Below, piece after piece: positions 7,670 to 15,159 of a stretch of DNA of 21,269 nt (position 1 is the first letter of the stretch; each line of letters starts with the position of its first letter). This stretch comes from a virus. Made by a program: the position numbers and the translations under genes. The notes under the pieces are model-generated. The model searched no databases. It was given only the letters and a program-made list of their open reading frames with translations, and was not told the DNA's origin. The stretch covers positions 1 to 21,269 of the IMG/VR virus record IMGVR_UViG_3300036828_000111; one strand, given 5' to 3'.

Positions 7670-8338
7670 CTATATCGACAATGCCTGACCGATCAACGGA
7701 CAGAAGGCGGGATGCACCACCTTGTTCTCCTGCCTGATCTGATCGTAACGACTGGCGTCACCATAGAGCCGCTGCGAGATGATCAGGCTGGGAAGCGATT
7801 GGGCGAACTGATAGCTCAGCATGCTTGGCAACGGTCGCGCCGTCGAAACCAGATAATCGACGATCGCCGCCCGCAACTCGATCAGGGCGATATAATCCGC
7901 TGCCGCCATGGTGTCGGCGGTAGTCTCCTCTGAGGTGTTGAATGGAATCTGGATGGCGAGGATCAGCGCGTCGACATCCTGACGGCTGGCGAACGTCATC
8001 GTCGAGATGATCTTGCCTTCCTGCGCCATTGCCAGATGGATGCTGCGATCCCGGATCATGGTCGCGCCGAGCGACACCGGATTTTCCGCCGTCAGCGCCA
8101 GCCGCACCGTCTCCATTTGCGGCAGCGTGCAGCCAGTCTGCCGCACCTGATCGAAGCAATAATCCAGCGGCACGCCAAGCTGGTCGTAATACAGCATGAT
8201 CATGGCATTCGATTGCAGCCATCCGATCGCCATCTTGGCCTGCACCGCCGCGTTGCCGGTGCCACTGATGATCCCGGATAGATTGACCAGCGTCCGCTGC
8301 ACGATTCCGTTGGCTTCTGTCGCCTCCGCTTTTTCCAT
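7670..8338 (-). CDS. Mu gpN-like protein, C-terminal half as a separate frame
   Basis: This 222-residue frame begins at ATG 8338, two codons after the TGA that ends the N-terminal half and in the same reading frame. It matches the C-terminal part of Mu-type DNA circularisation/tail proteins: STARPLPSMLSYQF near 165-178, then SLPSLIISQRLYGDASRYD, and VHPAF at 208-212. The region before (MEKAEATEANG, then NAAVQAKMAIGWLQ) is helical and corresponds to the middle of gpN. No strong ribosome-binding site precedes the ATG; only a weak AGAGA overlaps the upstream stop, so translation would depend on reinitiation or on reading through TGA. In Mu one polypeptide of roughly 490 residues covers both halves; here the two total about 420. 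It acts in the tail near the hub. Confidence 0.82.
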   Translation of the reverse strand: MEKAEATEANGIVQRTLVNLSGIISGTGNAAVQAKMAIGWLQSNAMIMLYYDQLGVPLDYCFDQVRQTGCTLPQMETVRLALTAENPVSLGATMIRDRSIHLAMAQEGKIISTMTFASRQDVDALILAIQIPFNTSEETTADTMAAADYIALIELRAAIVDYLVSTARPLPSMLSYQFAQSLPSLIISQRLYGDASRYDQIRQENKVVHPAFCPLIGQALSI

Positions 8339-8341
8339 CGA

Positions 8342-8935
8342 TCATCTCTGTTGCTGAGGAAAGCGATCGCTGAACGTCGTGGTGCCCGGCGGCGGCGTTG
8401 CCGGATTGGGTCCGGCCATGCCCCGAGCTGTCTGATCGCGCAGCGTGTCGGCCGCCGTGTTCAAGACCTGTGAGACGTTCGCGGACGACGTCAGCACCTG
8501 CGGGTCGAGACCGAATTCGGCGAACTCCATGTCGAACGCGCAATAGCCGCCGAACCGATCTTCCTCGGTCAGCCTGTATCGCGTCAGCACGACGTTCTCG
8601 GGTGGCAACGTCGGCAGCACGAGGATGCCGGGACCGGAAGACTCTAGCTGGAATAACAGATTATCGCGGACCACCCGGTAATCGATATTGTAGAGACCGC
8701 CCATATTGCCCTCCAGCGTGGAGGGATAGGTGATGCAATATCCGCGCAGCGTGAAGACCTTGGCGCGCCGTCCCATGTCCTCAGAATAGGGAATATCCTT
8801 TTTCGGAAACTCATGGGTGATGATCCGGCGACCGTTGTTTCGGCTATTGGCTTCGCAAAAGAACGGCGCGGCCTTGTAGGATGCGGGCAGCAACGCATCC
8901 CGGAACGGCAGATGGATATCCTTGATTGTTGACAT
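8342..8935 (-). CDS. Mu gpN-like protein, N-terminal half (DNA circularisation domain)
   Basis: This 197-residue frame starts at ATG 8935, seven bases after the tape measure stop region; the ribosome-binding site is weak. It contains the DNA circularisation N-terminal signature: FFCEANSRNNGRRIITHEFP, then DIPYSEDMGRRAKVFTLRGY at 47-66, and later LLFQLESSGPGILVLPTLPP. Residues 165-197 are a Pro/Thr/Gln-rich tail that ends at TGA 8344-8342. The Mu N gene product is a tail protein; its circularisation name comes from the P22-like family definition. The separate C-terminal half follows in frame. The two may form one functional unit. Confidence 0.88.
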   Translation of the reverse strand: MSTIKDIHLPFRDALLPASYKAAPFFCEANSRNNGRRIITHEFPKKDIPYSEDMGRRAKVFTLRGYCITYPSTLEGNMGGLYNIDYRVVRDNLLFQLESSGPGILVLPTLPPENVVLTRYRLTEEDRFGGYCAFDMEFAEFGLDPQVLTSSANVSQVLNTAADTLRDQTARGMAGPNPATPPPGTTTFSDRFPQQQR

Positions 8936-8941
8936 GACTAC

Positions 8942-11137
8942 TTACATAGGTGGTTGTGTGGCGAGCGGGCCGTCCGCAGCCGGTTGCATCTGAGTCTGCC
9001 GGTTCACTTCGGTCTTTTTGAACAGACCATCGCCTTCAGCTCTGACCTTGGTGCCAGCCGGAGCATTGACATCGACCGCAAGCTTGCCGGTAGCGTTGAC
9101 GTTGACGCCTTGCGCCGCCTTGTCATCCAACACCTTGCGATTGCTCTCGCTGCTCTCTCCCGTGTACGGCCTGACCGTGATTCTGGGAGCAGCTTCGCTC
9201 TCTTCCGCCAGTCGTTGCGCGCTGTAACGCTCCGACATCGGCCCCAGTTCCGCGCCCTTTATCTGCGCCCTACTATTAACCTCCGCCGCTTTTATGTTGG
9301 CATCGGCTGCCCGCTGCCGGGCAGCCCAATGGCGGCCTTGCTCTCCATGGGCCGAGAACCACGCGCCCTCAACCTTGTGCATGCCGTAGTAGCTTCTGTT
9401 CGACATGTACTTGGCGAAGTTGGGATCACCCGCCATGCCCTGATCGGTCGCATAGTCGGTAATGTTTGATCCAGCCCCTACTTTTCCGAGTGCTGCTAAC
9501 CCTCTTCTCCTCTGAGCTTCTGAAAGCCTTCCGCTGATCAAGTGGTGTTTGACAGGACCATATTGTCCAGAATGCAACGCCTGATTTATCGTCATGCCGC
9601 GCATGCTAGCGTAGTTAAACAACTGTTCTAAGTTGGATTGGACACCGCCTTCATGCTGCATGGCATCAATTGCAAAGTCCCTTAGTTGAGGATTGTCGTT
9701 CAATTCCTTGATGTGTTGCTGGCGTTGCTCGGCCAAGCTCTTGCTTCCGTCCTGCGCGGTTGTTACGGCATCACCGCTGGTTTCGGCCGCGCCACGGCCG
9801 CGGGGCGCTGGCCCAGCAGCTCCTGTTGGCGCGCTGCCGCCCTGCGGCGGCGGCGTTTCAGTAGCGCCCTTGCCAGTACCGGGACCGACCGAAGAGCCGT
9901 TGGGTTTTTGAGGCTGCGGCGCGCCCTGCGTCGGCGCGCCCTGCTGCGGCGCGCCCTGCGGCGCGCGATCTCCGGCAGCCGCGCCTTGGCTCTGCGGCGC
10001 AGCACCGCCCTGCGGTGGTGGGGCCTCGGTAGCGCCCTTGCCAGTGCCCGGACCAACGGAAGAACCCTCCGGCGCTAGTCGGGTGCCTTCACCGCGCCTG
10101 AGCATGTCCAAGCCCTGTTTGCGTAAATCAGGCTGCGCCGGACGCCCGGTCTTGCCGGGGCTGGTGTAGCTGCCGCCCTTGTCTAAACCGCCGGTTCTGG
10201 CCCACCATTGCTCGATGCGCTCAAGGAGCTTGACGATCGCCTCGATGTCCTTGGCGTCCTGCGCCAGTATCTTGGCAAGACCCGGCCCGAACGCCTTGAG
10301 CAGCGACTCGCCCACCAGCTCGCTGGATTTTTTCAATTCGTCGAATGCTGTTTTGACCCTGCGTCCGTTTGCAAGCAGCTCGTCGAAGCGTTTTTTCTCC
10401 TCCGCGGTCAGATTTTCCATGTGCCGGAGCAGCGTGGTGCTCGGGTCCATGTCGGTCAGCTTTTGATAGAACTCCAGTTTTGCCTTGGCCGCATCCGCAT
10501 CTGCGGTAGTCGAATCGTGGGTACGGCGCAGCGTATCGTCATGACGATGTTTTGCGACGTTCTCTGCCAGCTCGCGAGCCTTGTTGAACTTCTCCTCGAT
10601 CGTGGCGGCATTCTGTACCTCGCGAATGCCAGCGATCATCTCCGCCTTGTGGGTGCCCGCCATGTTGATCAGCGCTTGGTATCGCTGGCTGCCGAACCGC
10701 GACAGGTCAGCCAATGCGCCGGCAAACCGGCCCGCGCTGTCTGCAGCCACGTCACTGGCGACGCCAGCCTTCTCAAGCTGATCGACAAAACTCTTCAAGC
10801 GCGCCGGTTCGATCCCGGTTAGCTTGGCCTTGTCGGCCAGATCGGCCATCTTCAGCGCCGTGGAGGTCAGCACCGTGCCAAGGCCAGCAGCCGCGACGCC
10901 GAAGGCACCGAACTTGCCGATGAAACTGAGCAGCGCCCGCTCGCCACCGGTCGACAGTTCGATCAGCTTCTTGATGCCCTCGCCGATCTCGGCCTGACTC
11001 CGTTTGAATTTCTCAAAACTTGCGGCAGCTTGGCCGGAAGTTAGCTGCGCAATATTACCTCGGAGCGCAGCCAGCGCCGCCGAAGCCTGATCGTCGAGGA
11101 CGACCCGCAGTCGCAGTTCTTGTTCTTCAGTGGCCAT
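8942..11137 (-). CDS. Tail tape measure protein with hydrolase-like C-terminal domain
   Basis: This 731-residue protein starts at ATG 11137, directly after the TAA of the chaperone's -1 frame. It opens with RLRVVLDDQASAALAALRGNI, a usual tape measure N-terminus. A hydrophobic stretch at 68-95 is the membrane-like segment seen in such proteins, and 100-310 is largely helical and coiled-coil-like. Residues 355-450 are a Pro/Gln/Gly linker with a near-identical 20-residue duplication. Residues about 484-605 form a compact region (MQHEGGVQSNLEQLFNYASMR, then SGQYGPV, and GSNITDYATDQGM) reminiscent of SleB-like or lysozyme-like wall hydrolases, with Glu496 a possible catalytic acid. The tail after 610 is hydrophilic. 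The protein sets tail length and may open peptidoglycan at DNA entry. The order after 41/42 fits Mu. Confidence 0.88.
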   Translation of the reverse strand: MATEEQELRLRVVLDDQASAALAALRGNIAQLTSGQAAASFEKFKRSQAEIGEGIKKLIELSTGGERALLSFIGKFGAFGVAAAGLGTVLTSTALKMADLADKAKLTGIEPARLKSFVDQLEKAGVASDVAADSAGRFAGALADLSRFGSQRYQALINMAGTHKAEMIAGIREVQNAATIEEKFNKARELAENVAKHRHDDTLRRTHDSTTADADAAKAKLEFYQKLTDMDPSTTLLRHMENLTAEEKKRFDELLANGRRVKTAFDELKKSSELVGESLLKAFGPGLAKILAQDAKDIEAIVKLLERIEQWWARTGGLDKGGSYTSPGKTGRPAQPDLRKQGLDMLRRGEGTRLAPEGSSVGPGTGKGATEAPPPQGGAAPQSQGAAAGDRAPQGAPQQGAPTQGAPQPQKPNGSSVGPGTGKGATETPPPQGGSAPTGAAGPAPRGRGAAETSGDAVTTAQDGSKSLAEQRQQHIKELNDNPQLRDFAIDAMQHEGGVQSNLEQLFNYASMRGMTINQALHSGQYGPVKHHLISGRLSEAQRRRGLAALGKVGAGSNITDYATDQGMAGDPNFAKYMSNRSYYGMHKVEGAWFSAHGEQGRHWAARQRAADANIKAAEVNSRAQIKGAELGPMSERYSAQRLAEESEAAPRITVRPYTGESSESNRKVLDDKAAQGVNVNATGKLAVDVNAPAGTKVRAEGDGLFKKTEVNRQTQMQPAADGPLATQPPM
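9836..10063 (-). repeat. Duplicated Pro/Gly linker unit within the tape measure gene
   Basis: Two 60 bp units (10004-10063 and 9836-9895) encode residues 359-378 and 415-434, identical except for one Ala-to-Thr change (SSVGPGTGKGATE.PPPQGG). Between them lies a QGAP triplication (about 9914-9958). The DNA copies differ at synonymous positions, so the duplication is not brand new. Confidence 0.85.
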
Positions 11138-11323
11138 TTATTCTCCAGACTCAACGGCACGCGAACGCTCTAGTTGCGCCGTTCTGTCGAGATGAAGTTG
11201 AACTTCGCTGATCGGCATCTCAAGAAAGATGCGAGGATCAAGCTTGTAGTGAAACGCCAACCGGTAGCAATCCAAGATCAGGCTGTCGTTGATGACGGCG
11301 CTCACCATCCCCGCGTGTCTGGT
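11138..11323 (-). CDS. Mu gp42-like -1 frameshift extension of the tail assembly chaperone
   Basis: Continuing in the -1 frame after the slippery site gives 61 further codons, beginning TRHAGMVSAV and ending ...RAVESGE, with the stop TAA at 11140-11138 abutting the tape measure ATG. The frame contains LAFHYKLDPRIFLEMPISEV, which has the pattern of the second tail chaperone domain (small domain with DPR.F..MP..E) known from Mu gp42-type products. There is no good ribosome-binding site in this frame; the only early ATG (11308) follows the slip. The fused product would be 219 residues: 158 from the zero frame plus 61. Tail chaperone pairs of this kind coat the tape measure during tail assembly. 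Confidence 0.85.
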   Translation of the reverse strand, partial: TRHAGMVSAVINDSLILDCYRLAFHYKLDPRIFLEMPISEVQLHLDRTAQLERSRAVESGE

Positions 11324-11796
11324 AAAAAAAATTTACGCAGACGAAGCGCGCAGCTATTCCAGTCACGCGGGTCCATCGCTTCCAATAGCGGCGGCAGGAT
11401 GCCGCACAGTGCGCCCATAATGTAAGTCATTTTGCGTTCTTCGATGATGATTTCGCCGTCCCACAACATCCGCGTCGGGTTGCCAATCCGGTTGATCTCG
11501 GCAGCGCGCGGCTCGCGAAACACCAGCGAATTGACGCTCTCACCACGATCGTTCATGATCGAACGATACAATAGCTGCACCGTGATCGGCCAAATTTCGG
11601 CGCTGTCGAAAATTTCCTTTCGAAGCTGATCAACTTCGCTGAGCACAGGTTCCGGCTTGGGAGCCTCCGACTTCATCTGCGACGCTAGCGGCGGCTGCGG
11701 CAACGCCGACTGCGGCGGCTCAAGCGGCGGCGTTTCGGGAATGATGAAGCCTTCCCTTATCCGCCCGCCGCCGTTTCCTTTTTCCAGTTCCGTCAT
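11302..11796 (-). CDS. Tail assembly chaperone, Mu gp41-like, zero-frame product
   Basis: This 164-residue protein has a GAGGTG ribosome-binding site before ATG 11796 and lies 9 bp after the tube gene. Residues 20-50 are an unusual Pro-rich segment (PETPPLEPP, then PQPPLA). The conserved part is 55-164: a RKEIFDSAEIWP turn, then VFREPRAAEINRIGNP, and TYIMGALCGILPPLLEAMDPRDW, the typical helix with an MDP.DW motif of phage tail chaperones such as Mu gp41 and P2 E. The frame ends at TGA 11304-11302, six codons after the slippery heptamer. The position between tube and tape measure is where this chaperone always lies. Confidence 0.88.
   Translation of the reverse strand: MTELEKGNGGGRIREGFIIPETPPLEPPQSALPQPPLASQMKSEAPKPEPVLSEVDQLRKEIFDSAEIWPITVQLLYRSIMNDRGESVNSLVFREPRAAEINRIGNPTRMLWDGEIIIEERKMTYIMGALCGILPPLLEAMDPRDWNSCALRLRKFFLPDTRGW
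11323..11329 (-). other. Programmed -1 ribosomal frameshift slippery heptamer
   Basis: On the minus strand the codons read AAA TTT TTT TTA CCA, so the heptamer is T TTT TTA in the X XXY YYZ register of the zero frame, the same heptamer as HIV-1 gag-pol. Slipping back one base gives ACC AGA CAC and an open frame of 61 codons to the tape measure start. A modest hairpin (GATGGT / GTCATC with two G-U pairs, 11291-11309) begins 13 bases downstream; I see no strong pseudoknot by eye. Confidence 0.8.
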
Positions 11797-11805
11797 GACT
11801 TCACC

Positions 11806-12174
11806 TCACGCGATCGATAGTTCCTGACAGGCGAGACCTTCCCAACGGACTCTGACTTGGCCGTCTCGGGTGTTGTTGTCGAAGCCCCCTTTGCAGGTGC
11901 CGCCGGTCAAGGTGTACTGCATGCCGTTGGCCAATTGCGCAACCACGGTGACGTCGGTTTGCGTCTCAAGGTCTTCCAGCAACAGGCCCGGTATCGTGGA
12001 CAGATCGCCCTCGATATACGGCACCCGTGGCAGCTCCTGATAGCCATGGACGCCGTCTTGGCCTGCTATCATCGTCCGCTCTACGGCTGATGGCGAGACG
12101 GTGAAGTTGCCGCGAAGGGCCAGTTGAGTGCCGTCCACGGTTAGAAAAGCGATGCCAGCAAAACGCTGTGCCAT
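11806..12174 (-). CDS. Tail tube protein, Mu gpM-like
   Basis: This is a 122-residue protein with an AAGGAG ribosome-binding site eight bases before ATG 12174. The sequence opens GIAFLTVDGTQLALRGNFTVSPS, followed by an RTMIAGQDGVHGYQE turn and a run of beta strands, then TLTGGTCKGG with RVRWEGLACQEL. These are the marks of the Mu-type tail tube (gpM) family. It stacks as rings under the sheath to form the DNA conduit. The length matches Mu gpM (about 118). It lies 15 bp after the sheath gene, as in Mu. Confidence 0.92.
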   Translation of the reverse strand: MAQRFAGIAFLTVDGTQLALRGNFTVSPSAVERTMIAGQDGVHGYQELPRVPYIEGDLSTIPGLLLEDLETQTDVTVVAQLANGMQYTLTGGTCKGGFDNNTRDGQVRVRWEGLACQELSIA

Positions 12175-12189
12175 GGGTTAGTCTCCTTT

Positions 12190-13779
12190 CTATGGTTGTG
12201 CGCCGGAAGAAGCTTGGAACGGAGCCGGGGCCTGACCGATGATCGCCAGATCGATGCCGCGGTCGTACTGCAGCCGGAATTGCGCCAGCACGGCAAAAAT
12301 CCGGAGCTGGTTGATCAGATCGGGCGGATACAAAACATTGACCCGGTTCGGGTTGTTGGGGTCACGTTCGACGATTAGGTTGGCCTTGAACGCCCTGAGG
12401 TTTTCGACCAAGCCGTTCCACATATCCATCTGGTACTCGTTGACCAGCTCGGCCTTGATGATGCCCGGCGTCACGATCGCCTGACCCGGTCCGAACTTGG
12501 TGCCGTCGTCGGCCAGCTTGTGCCTCGGGAATTTGGTCGTAATGGCGTGCTTCTGGTTGCGAAGCAATTTCGCCAGCGTGGCGAGCGTGGTGACAAGCTC
12601 GTAGGCGTCATCCGCTGCGCCATAGAGATTGAGCTGATAGGTAGTCTGTTCCCGCAGGATCATCGGCTGATTGTCGCTGCCAGTCTCTTGGATGGCCAAG
12701 CCGTTGTCTGCTAGCGCATTCAGCTCCGGGAAATTGAAGCGATCGATCAGCGCGCATCCCTTGATCTGATTCAGCGACAATGTTTGCAGCGGTCGCGCCG
12801 GATCATTGATCAAAGCGCGCTGCGCCTTGGCGCAATAGGCCGCCGTGCATTCAAACGTCGGCGAAGCGGTCGTCGGCTCGAACGCCATGATTGACATCAC
12901 GCCGCTGTTGTTCGAAGCCCCGAACGTAAGCAACGCGGCATAGGTGCCGCGCTTGGCATTGAAGATGTGCCCGAACTGCTGGCGCTCCCATCCCCAGCGG
13001 CCGGTATCGGTGAAGCCATATTCCTGCTCCCACGCCAGCAGCGAGTTGCTGTCGGTATAAGGCATCGCGACGTATTCAAAATTCTTCTGCTGGATGTTGC
13101 TGATCCCATTGGTGAAGACGGGCGTGCCAACACCGCCGGTCAGCATGCCCGTGGCCGGCATCGTGATGCCGAGACCGATCGGCGTCGTCTCCGAGCCAAC
13201 TGTCCCATAATAGTTGAGCAAGACGGTGATCTCGTTGCCGTTGACGCCCTTGAACTTGGATGTCAGCGTCACGACGCCAGCCGCAGCCACCGCCGTCACC
13301 GGCAGCGCGTCCACGTTATTCTGCAACTGATAGTTGGTGATCGCCGATACGATGGCGGCCGCGATCGTGGTTGGCGTGTCCGTGGTCATGATGTTGATCG
13401 TGATCGGAGAACCAGCGATATAGAGGTTGATCGTTCCCGCCTGCGTCGGCGCAGCCGTGATCGTGATCGTGCCGGTGGCTGCGACGCCAGCGACCGGCTC
13501 GGCCACCGGCAGTGCCCAAACCTCGTTCGCAAAATTATTGGCGTAATACGCCTGAAACATTCGCGACAATTCGGAGCCTGCGCCGAAGGCCGCATCGGCT
13601 TGGGCCTGACTGCCGATCGGAATCGGCGTATCAACCACAGCGGTTCCGGCCGCAATCTTGACGCCAACCATCAACGCAATCAGGTTGATGGACGACAGAC
13701 CGGCCATCGAAGGATCGACTTCGACCCAGTACAGCGGGACTTTGATATTGGAAGGAATAGCGGCAAAGCTGATCGGCAT
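12190..13779 (-). CDS. Contractile tail sheath protein, Mu gpL-like
   Basis: This 529-residue protein has an AAGGAG site before ATG 13779. The N-terminus (MPISFAAIPSNIKVPLYWVEVDPS) matches Mu gpL-type sheaths, with GSQAQADAAFGAGSELSRMF near 57-76. Residues about 95-205 form a Thr/Ala/Ile-rich beta insertion (GTITITAAP, then NLYIAGSPITINI) of the kind found in Mu-like sheaths. The C-terminal half is conserved, with RPLQTLSLNQIKGC near 328-341 and ANLIVERDPNNPNRV close to LIVER, then QLRIFAVLAQFRLQYD at the end, which forms the inter-subunit arm. The full length is similar to Mu gpL (about 495). It proves a contractile tail. Confidence 0.95.
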   Translation of the reverse strand: MPISFAAIPSNIKVPLYWVEVDPSMAGLSSINLIALMVGVKIAAGTAVVDTPIPIGSQAQADAAFGAGSELSRMFQAYYANNFANEVWALPVAEPVAGVAATGTITITAAPTQAGTINLYIAGSPITINIMTTDTPTTIAAAIVSAITNYQLQNNVDALPVTAVAAAGVVTLTSKFKGVNGNEITVLLNYYGTVGSETTPIGLGITMPATGMLTGGVGTPVFTNGISNIQQKNFEYVAMPYTDSNSLLAWEQEYGFTDTGRWGWERQQFGHIFNAKRGTYAALLTFGASNNSGVMSIMAFEPTTASPTFECTAAYCAKAQRALINDPARPLQTLSLNQIKGCALIDRFNFPELNALADNGLAIQETGSDNQPMILREQTTYQLNLYGAADDAYELVTTLATLAKLLRNQKHAITTKFPRHKLADDGTKFGPGQAIVTPGIIKAELVNEYQMDMWNGLVENLRAFKANLIVERDPNNPNRVNVLYPPDLINQLRIFAVLAQFRLQYDRGIDLAIIGQAPAPFQASSGAQP

Positions 13780-13791
13780 CGGTTTATCTCC

Positions 13792-14085
13792 TTAGTTGGA
13801 TTCTTCGGTTGGCGGCTGCTGTTCTTCGGTTGGCTGTTGTTGCGGGTTTTCAGACAGCTTGACCGAACCCTCTTTCAGCCGCCGGAAGGTGAACGTATCG
13901 TTGGGCCACTCGATGTCACCCTCGGGGCGGAAACCTCCCGCAGTCGGATGCTTGAGTAGTTTGCGCATGTCGGCTGCGGTGAAACCATCGCCATCAGCCG
14001 GTTCGAGTCGAACACCCGGAACGGCCTTGGCGGTGCGATCTACTGACCGCCCCCGCATCACGATTCTCGGATTGATTTTGACCAT
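13792..14085 (-). CDS. Small protein preceding the sheath, DUF2635/Mu gp38-like
   Basis: This 97-residue protein ends with TAA 12 bp before the sheath start; an AAGAAGGG site precedes ATG 14085. The middle part reads AVPGVRLEPADGDGF near 21-35 and then IEWPNDTFTFRRLKEGSVKL at 58-77, with Trp60 and RRL at 68-70. This resembles the DUF2635 pattern (PG.RV..., then ....W.RRL.DGDV), which in Mu is gp38, the small gene directly before the sheath. The N-terminal 20 residues are basic, and the C-terminal 20 are Gln/Pro/Glu-rich and probably disordered. Its molecular role is unknown to me. Confidence 0.7.
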   Translation of the reverse strand: MVKINPRIVMRGRSVDRTAKAVPGVRLEPADGDGFTAADMRKLLKHPTAGGFRPEGDIEWPNDTFTFRRLKEGSVKLSENPQQQPTEEQQPPTEESN

Positions 14086-14103
14086 GAGCTGATCCCTTCT
14101 TTC

Positions 14104-14790
14104 TTATGGATCGGGCGGCAATGGCGTTGGCACCGAATCCGGATTGAATTCGTAGACTATCTTGACCTGCTGAATGGCTGCCTGTTCGGCAGACGTGCCG
14201 CCAATCGGAAAGGCCGTCGTCACTGTGATGCGCTGCAGATCATCGAAACCGTAGGGATACCATTCGCTTTCGAACTGGAACGTCAGATCGAGCACGCGTT
14301 CTGCAATCGGCGTTTCGTTCTTGCTACCTGCCATTCCATAACGCGGTCGGCTAACACGCCCTCGCGGAATTCCCTTAAGCGCGACACCTGAACCGGTATC
14401 AAAGGCATTGGTCAGCGCATTCAAACGAAACAGCTTGCGCATGATATGCCACGACACGCTGTCAATATCCTGCAACAACTTAACGCTGTCGTTATTGCGC
14501 AAAATAATCTGAAACCCAATTGGCACATTGTGCGTGAAACGAATTGTGGTCTCATCAAAATCACCAACCGGCGTCAACGGCTCATCGCTGATGAAGACGC
14601 CAAGAAACGGCACCTGACTCCACAACTCGACCGGCAGCGCCGACGAGATTCGCCTAACTGTGAAATTGACAAAGAACGGATCAGTTGAAAGCTGATTGAA
14701 AATCCAGTCCAGCAACACCCACGCATAACTCTGATTATCAAAAATCGTACCGGTGTCACCTGTCACCAAATCTTCCGGCGGCATTTTCAT
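14104..14790 (-). CDS. Probable tail terminator or neck protein
   Basis: This 228-residue protein has a CAGGTGG ribosome-binding site before ATG 14790. I do not recognise a family with certainty. It begins with helical segments (YAWVLLDWIFNQL) and a beta region (VNFTVRRISSALP, then FLGVFISDEPLTPVG). An internal FTHNVPIGFQIILRNNDSVKLLQDIDSV segment leads into a long helix, followed by RVLDLTFQFESEWYP and a final strand set. This alternation is like tail terminator proteins (Mu gp37, lambda gpU), which cap the tail tube and join it to the head. Its place, just before the sheath and after the neck proteins, agrees. Function is inferred from position and composition. Confidence 0.55.
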   Translation of the reverse strand: MKMPPEDLVTGDTGTIFDNQSYAWVLLDWIFNQLSTDPFFVNFTVRRISSALPVELWSQVPFLGVFISDEPLTPVGDFDETTIRFTHNVPIGFQIILRNNDSVKLLQDIDSVSWHIMRKLFRLNALTNAFDTGSGVALKGIPRGRVSRPRYGMAGSKNETPIAERVLDLTFQFESEWYPYGFDDLQRITVTTAFPIGGTSAEQAAIQQVKIVYEFNPDSVPTPLPPDP

Positions 14791-14805
14791 CGCACACCAC
14801 CTGCT

Positions 14806-15159
14806 CTACGGATCATAGCGACGAATCGTCAGCGTGATTTCACCACCACCATTCCATGCCGCATCGGTAATCTCGAAGCTGCCCGCCGCTGGAATATTGC
14901 CGTCCGCCGGAATGTCAACTTGATCACCCTGCGCTGGCACGACATCGAACTCACTCTCGCGAATATCCAAGATCGTTTCCTGATCCGACATCACCACCAT
15001 GCCTGCCTCGGTCTGGATCGCAGCGCCTCGCGTATTTAAAATTCCCCGCGCCGGGTATGCCGGACCGTTAGGCTGCGACGCAATCGGCATCACCGTGATG
15101 TCGCGTGCAAATTCTTCGAAACAATGCAGATAAACCACCGTGGAATAATCTATCGCCAT
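14806..15159 (-). CDS. Probable head-tail joining (stopper) protein
   Basis: This 117-residue protein overlaps the upstream gene by 10 bp; ATG 15159 follows a GGTGAG-like site. The N-terminal half (YLHCFEEFARDITVMPIASQPNGPAYPARG) has short strands. The C-terminal half reads DQETILDIRESEFDVVPAQGDQVDIP, then AGSFEITDAAWNGGGEITLTIRRYD, which resembles the small beta-barrel of lambda gpFII or HK97 gp9-like stoppers (GD.V......G..y.V......G.......L). The position between neck proteins and tail terminator supports this. No stronger match is seen. Confidence 0.55.
   Translation of the reverse strand: MAIDYSTVVYLHCFEEFARDITVMPIASQPNGPAYPARGILNTRGAAIQTEAGMVVMSDQETILDIRESEFDVVPAQGDQVDIPADGNIPAAGSFEITDAAWNGGGEITLTIRRYDP

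Noticed and set aside
12967-13959. Plus-strand frame of 330 codons opposite the sheath gene
   Set aside because: It spans the sheath gene in antisense and runs into the next gene, with very Arg/Asp-rich content and no recognisable domain.
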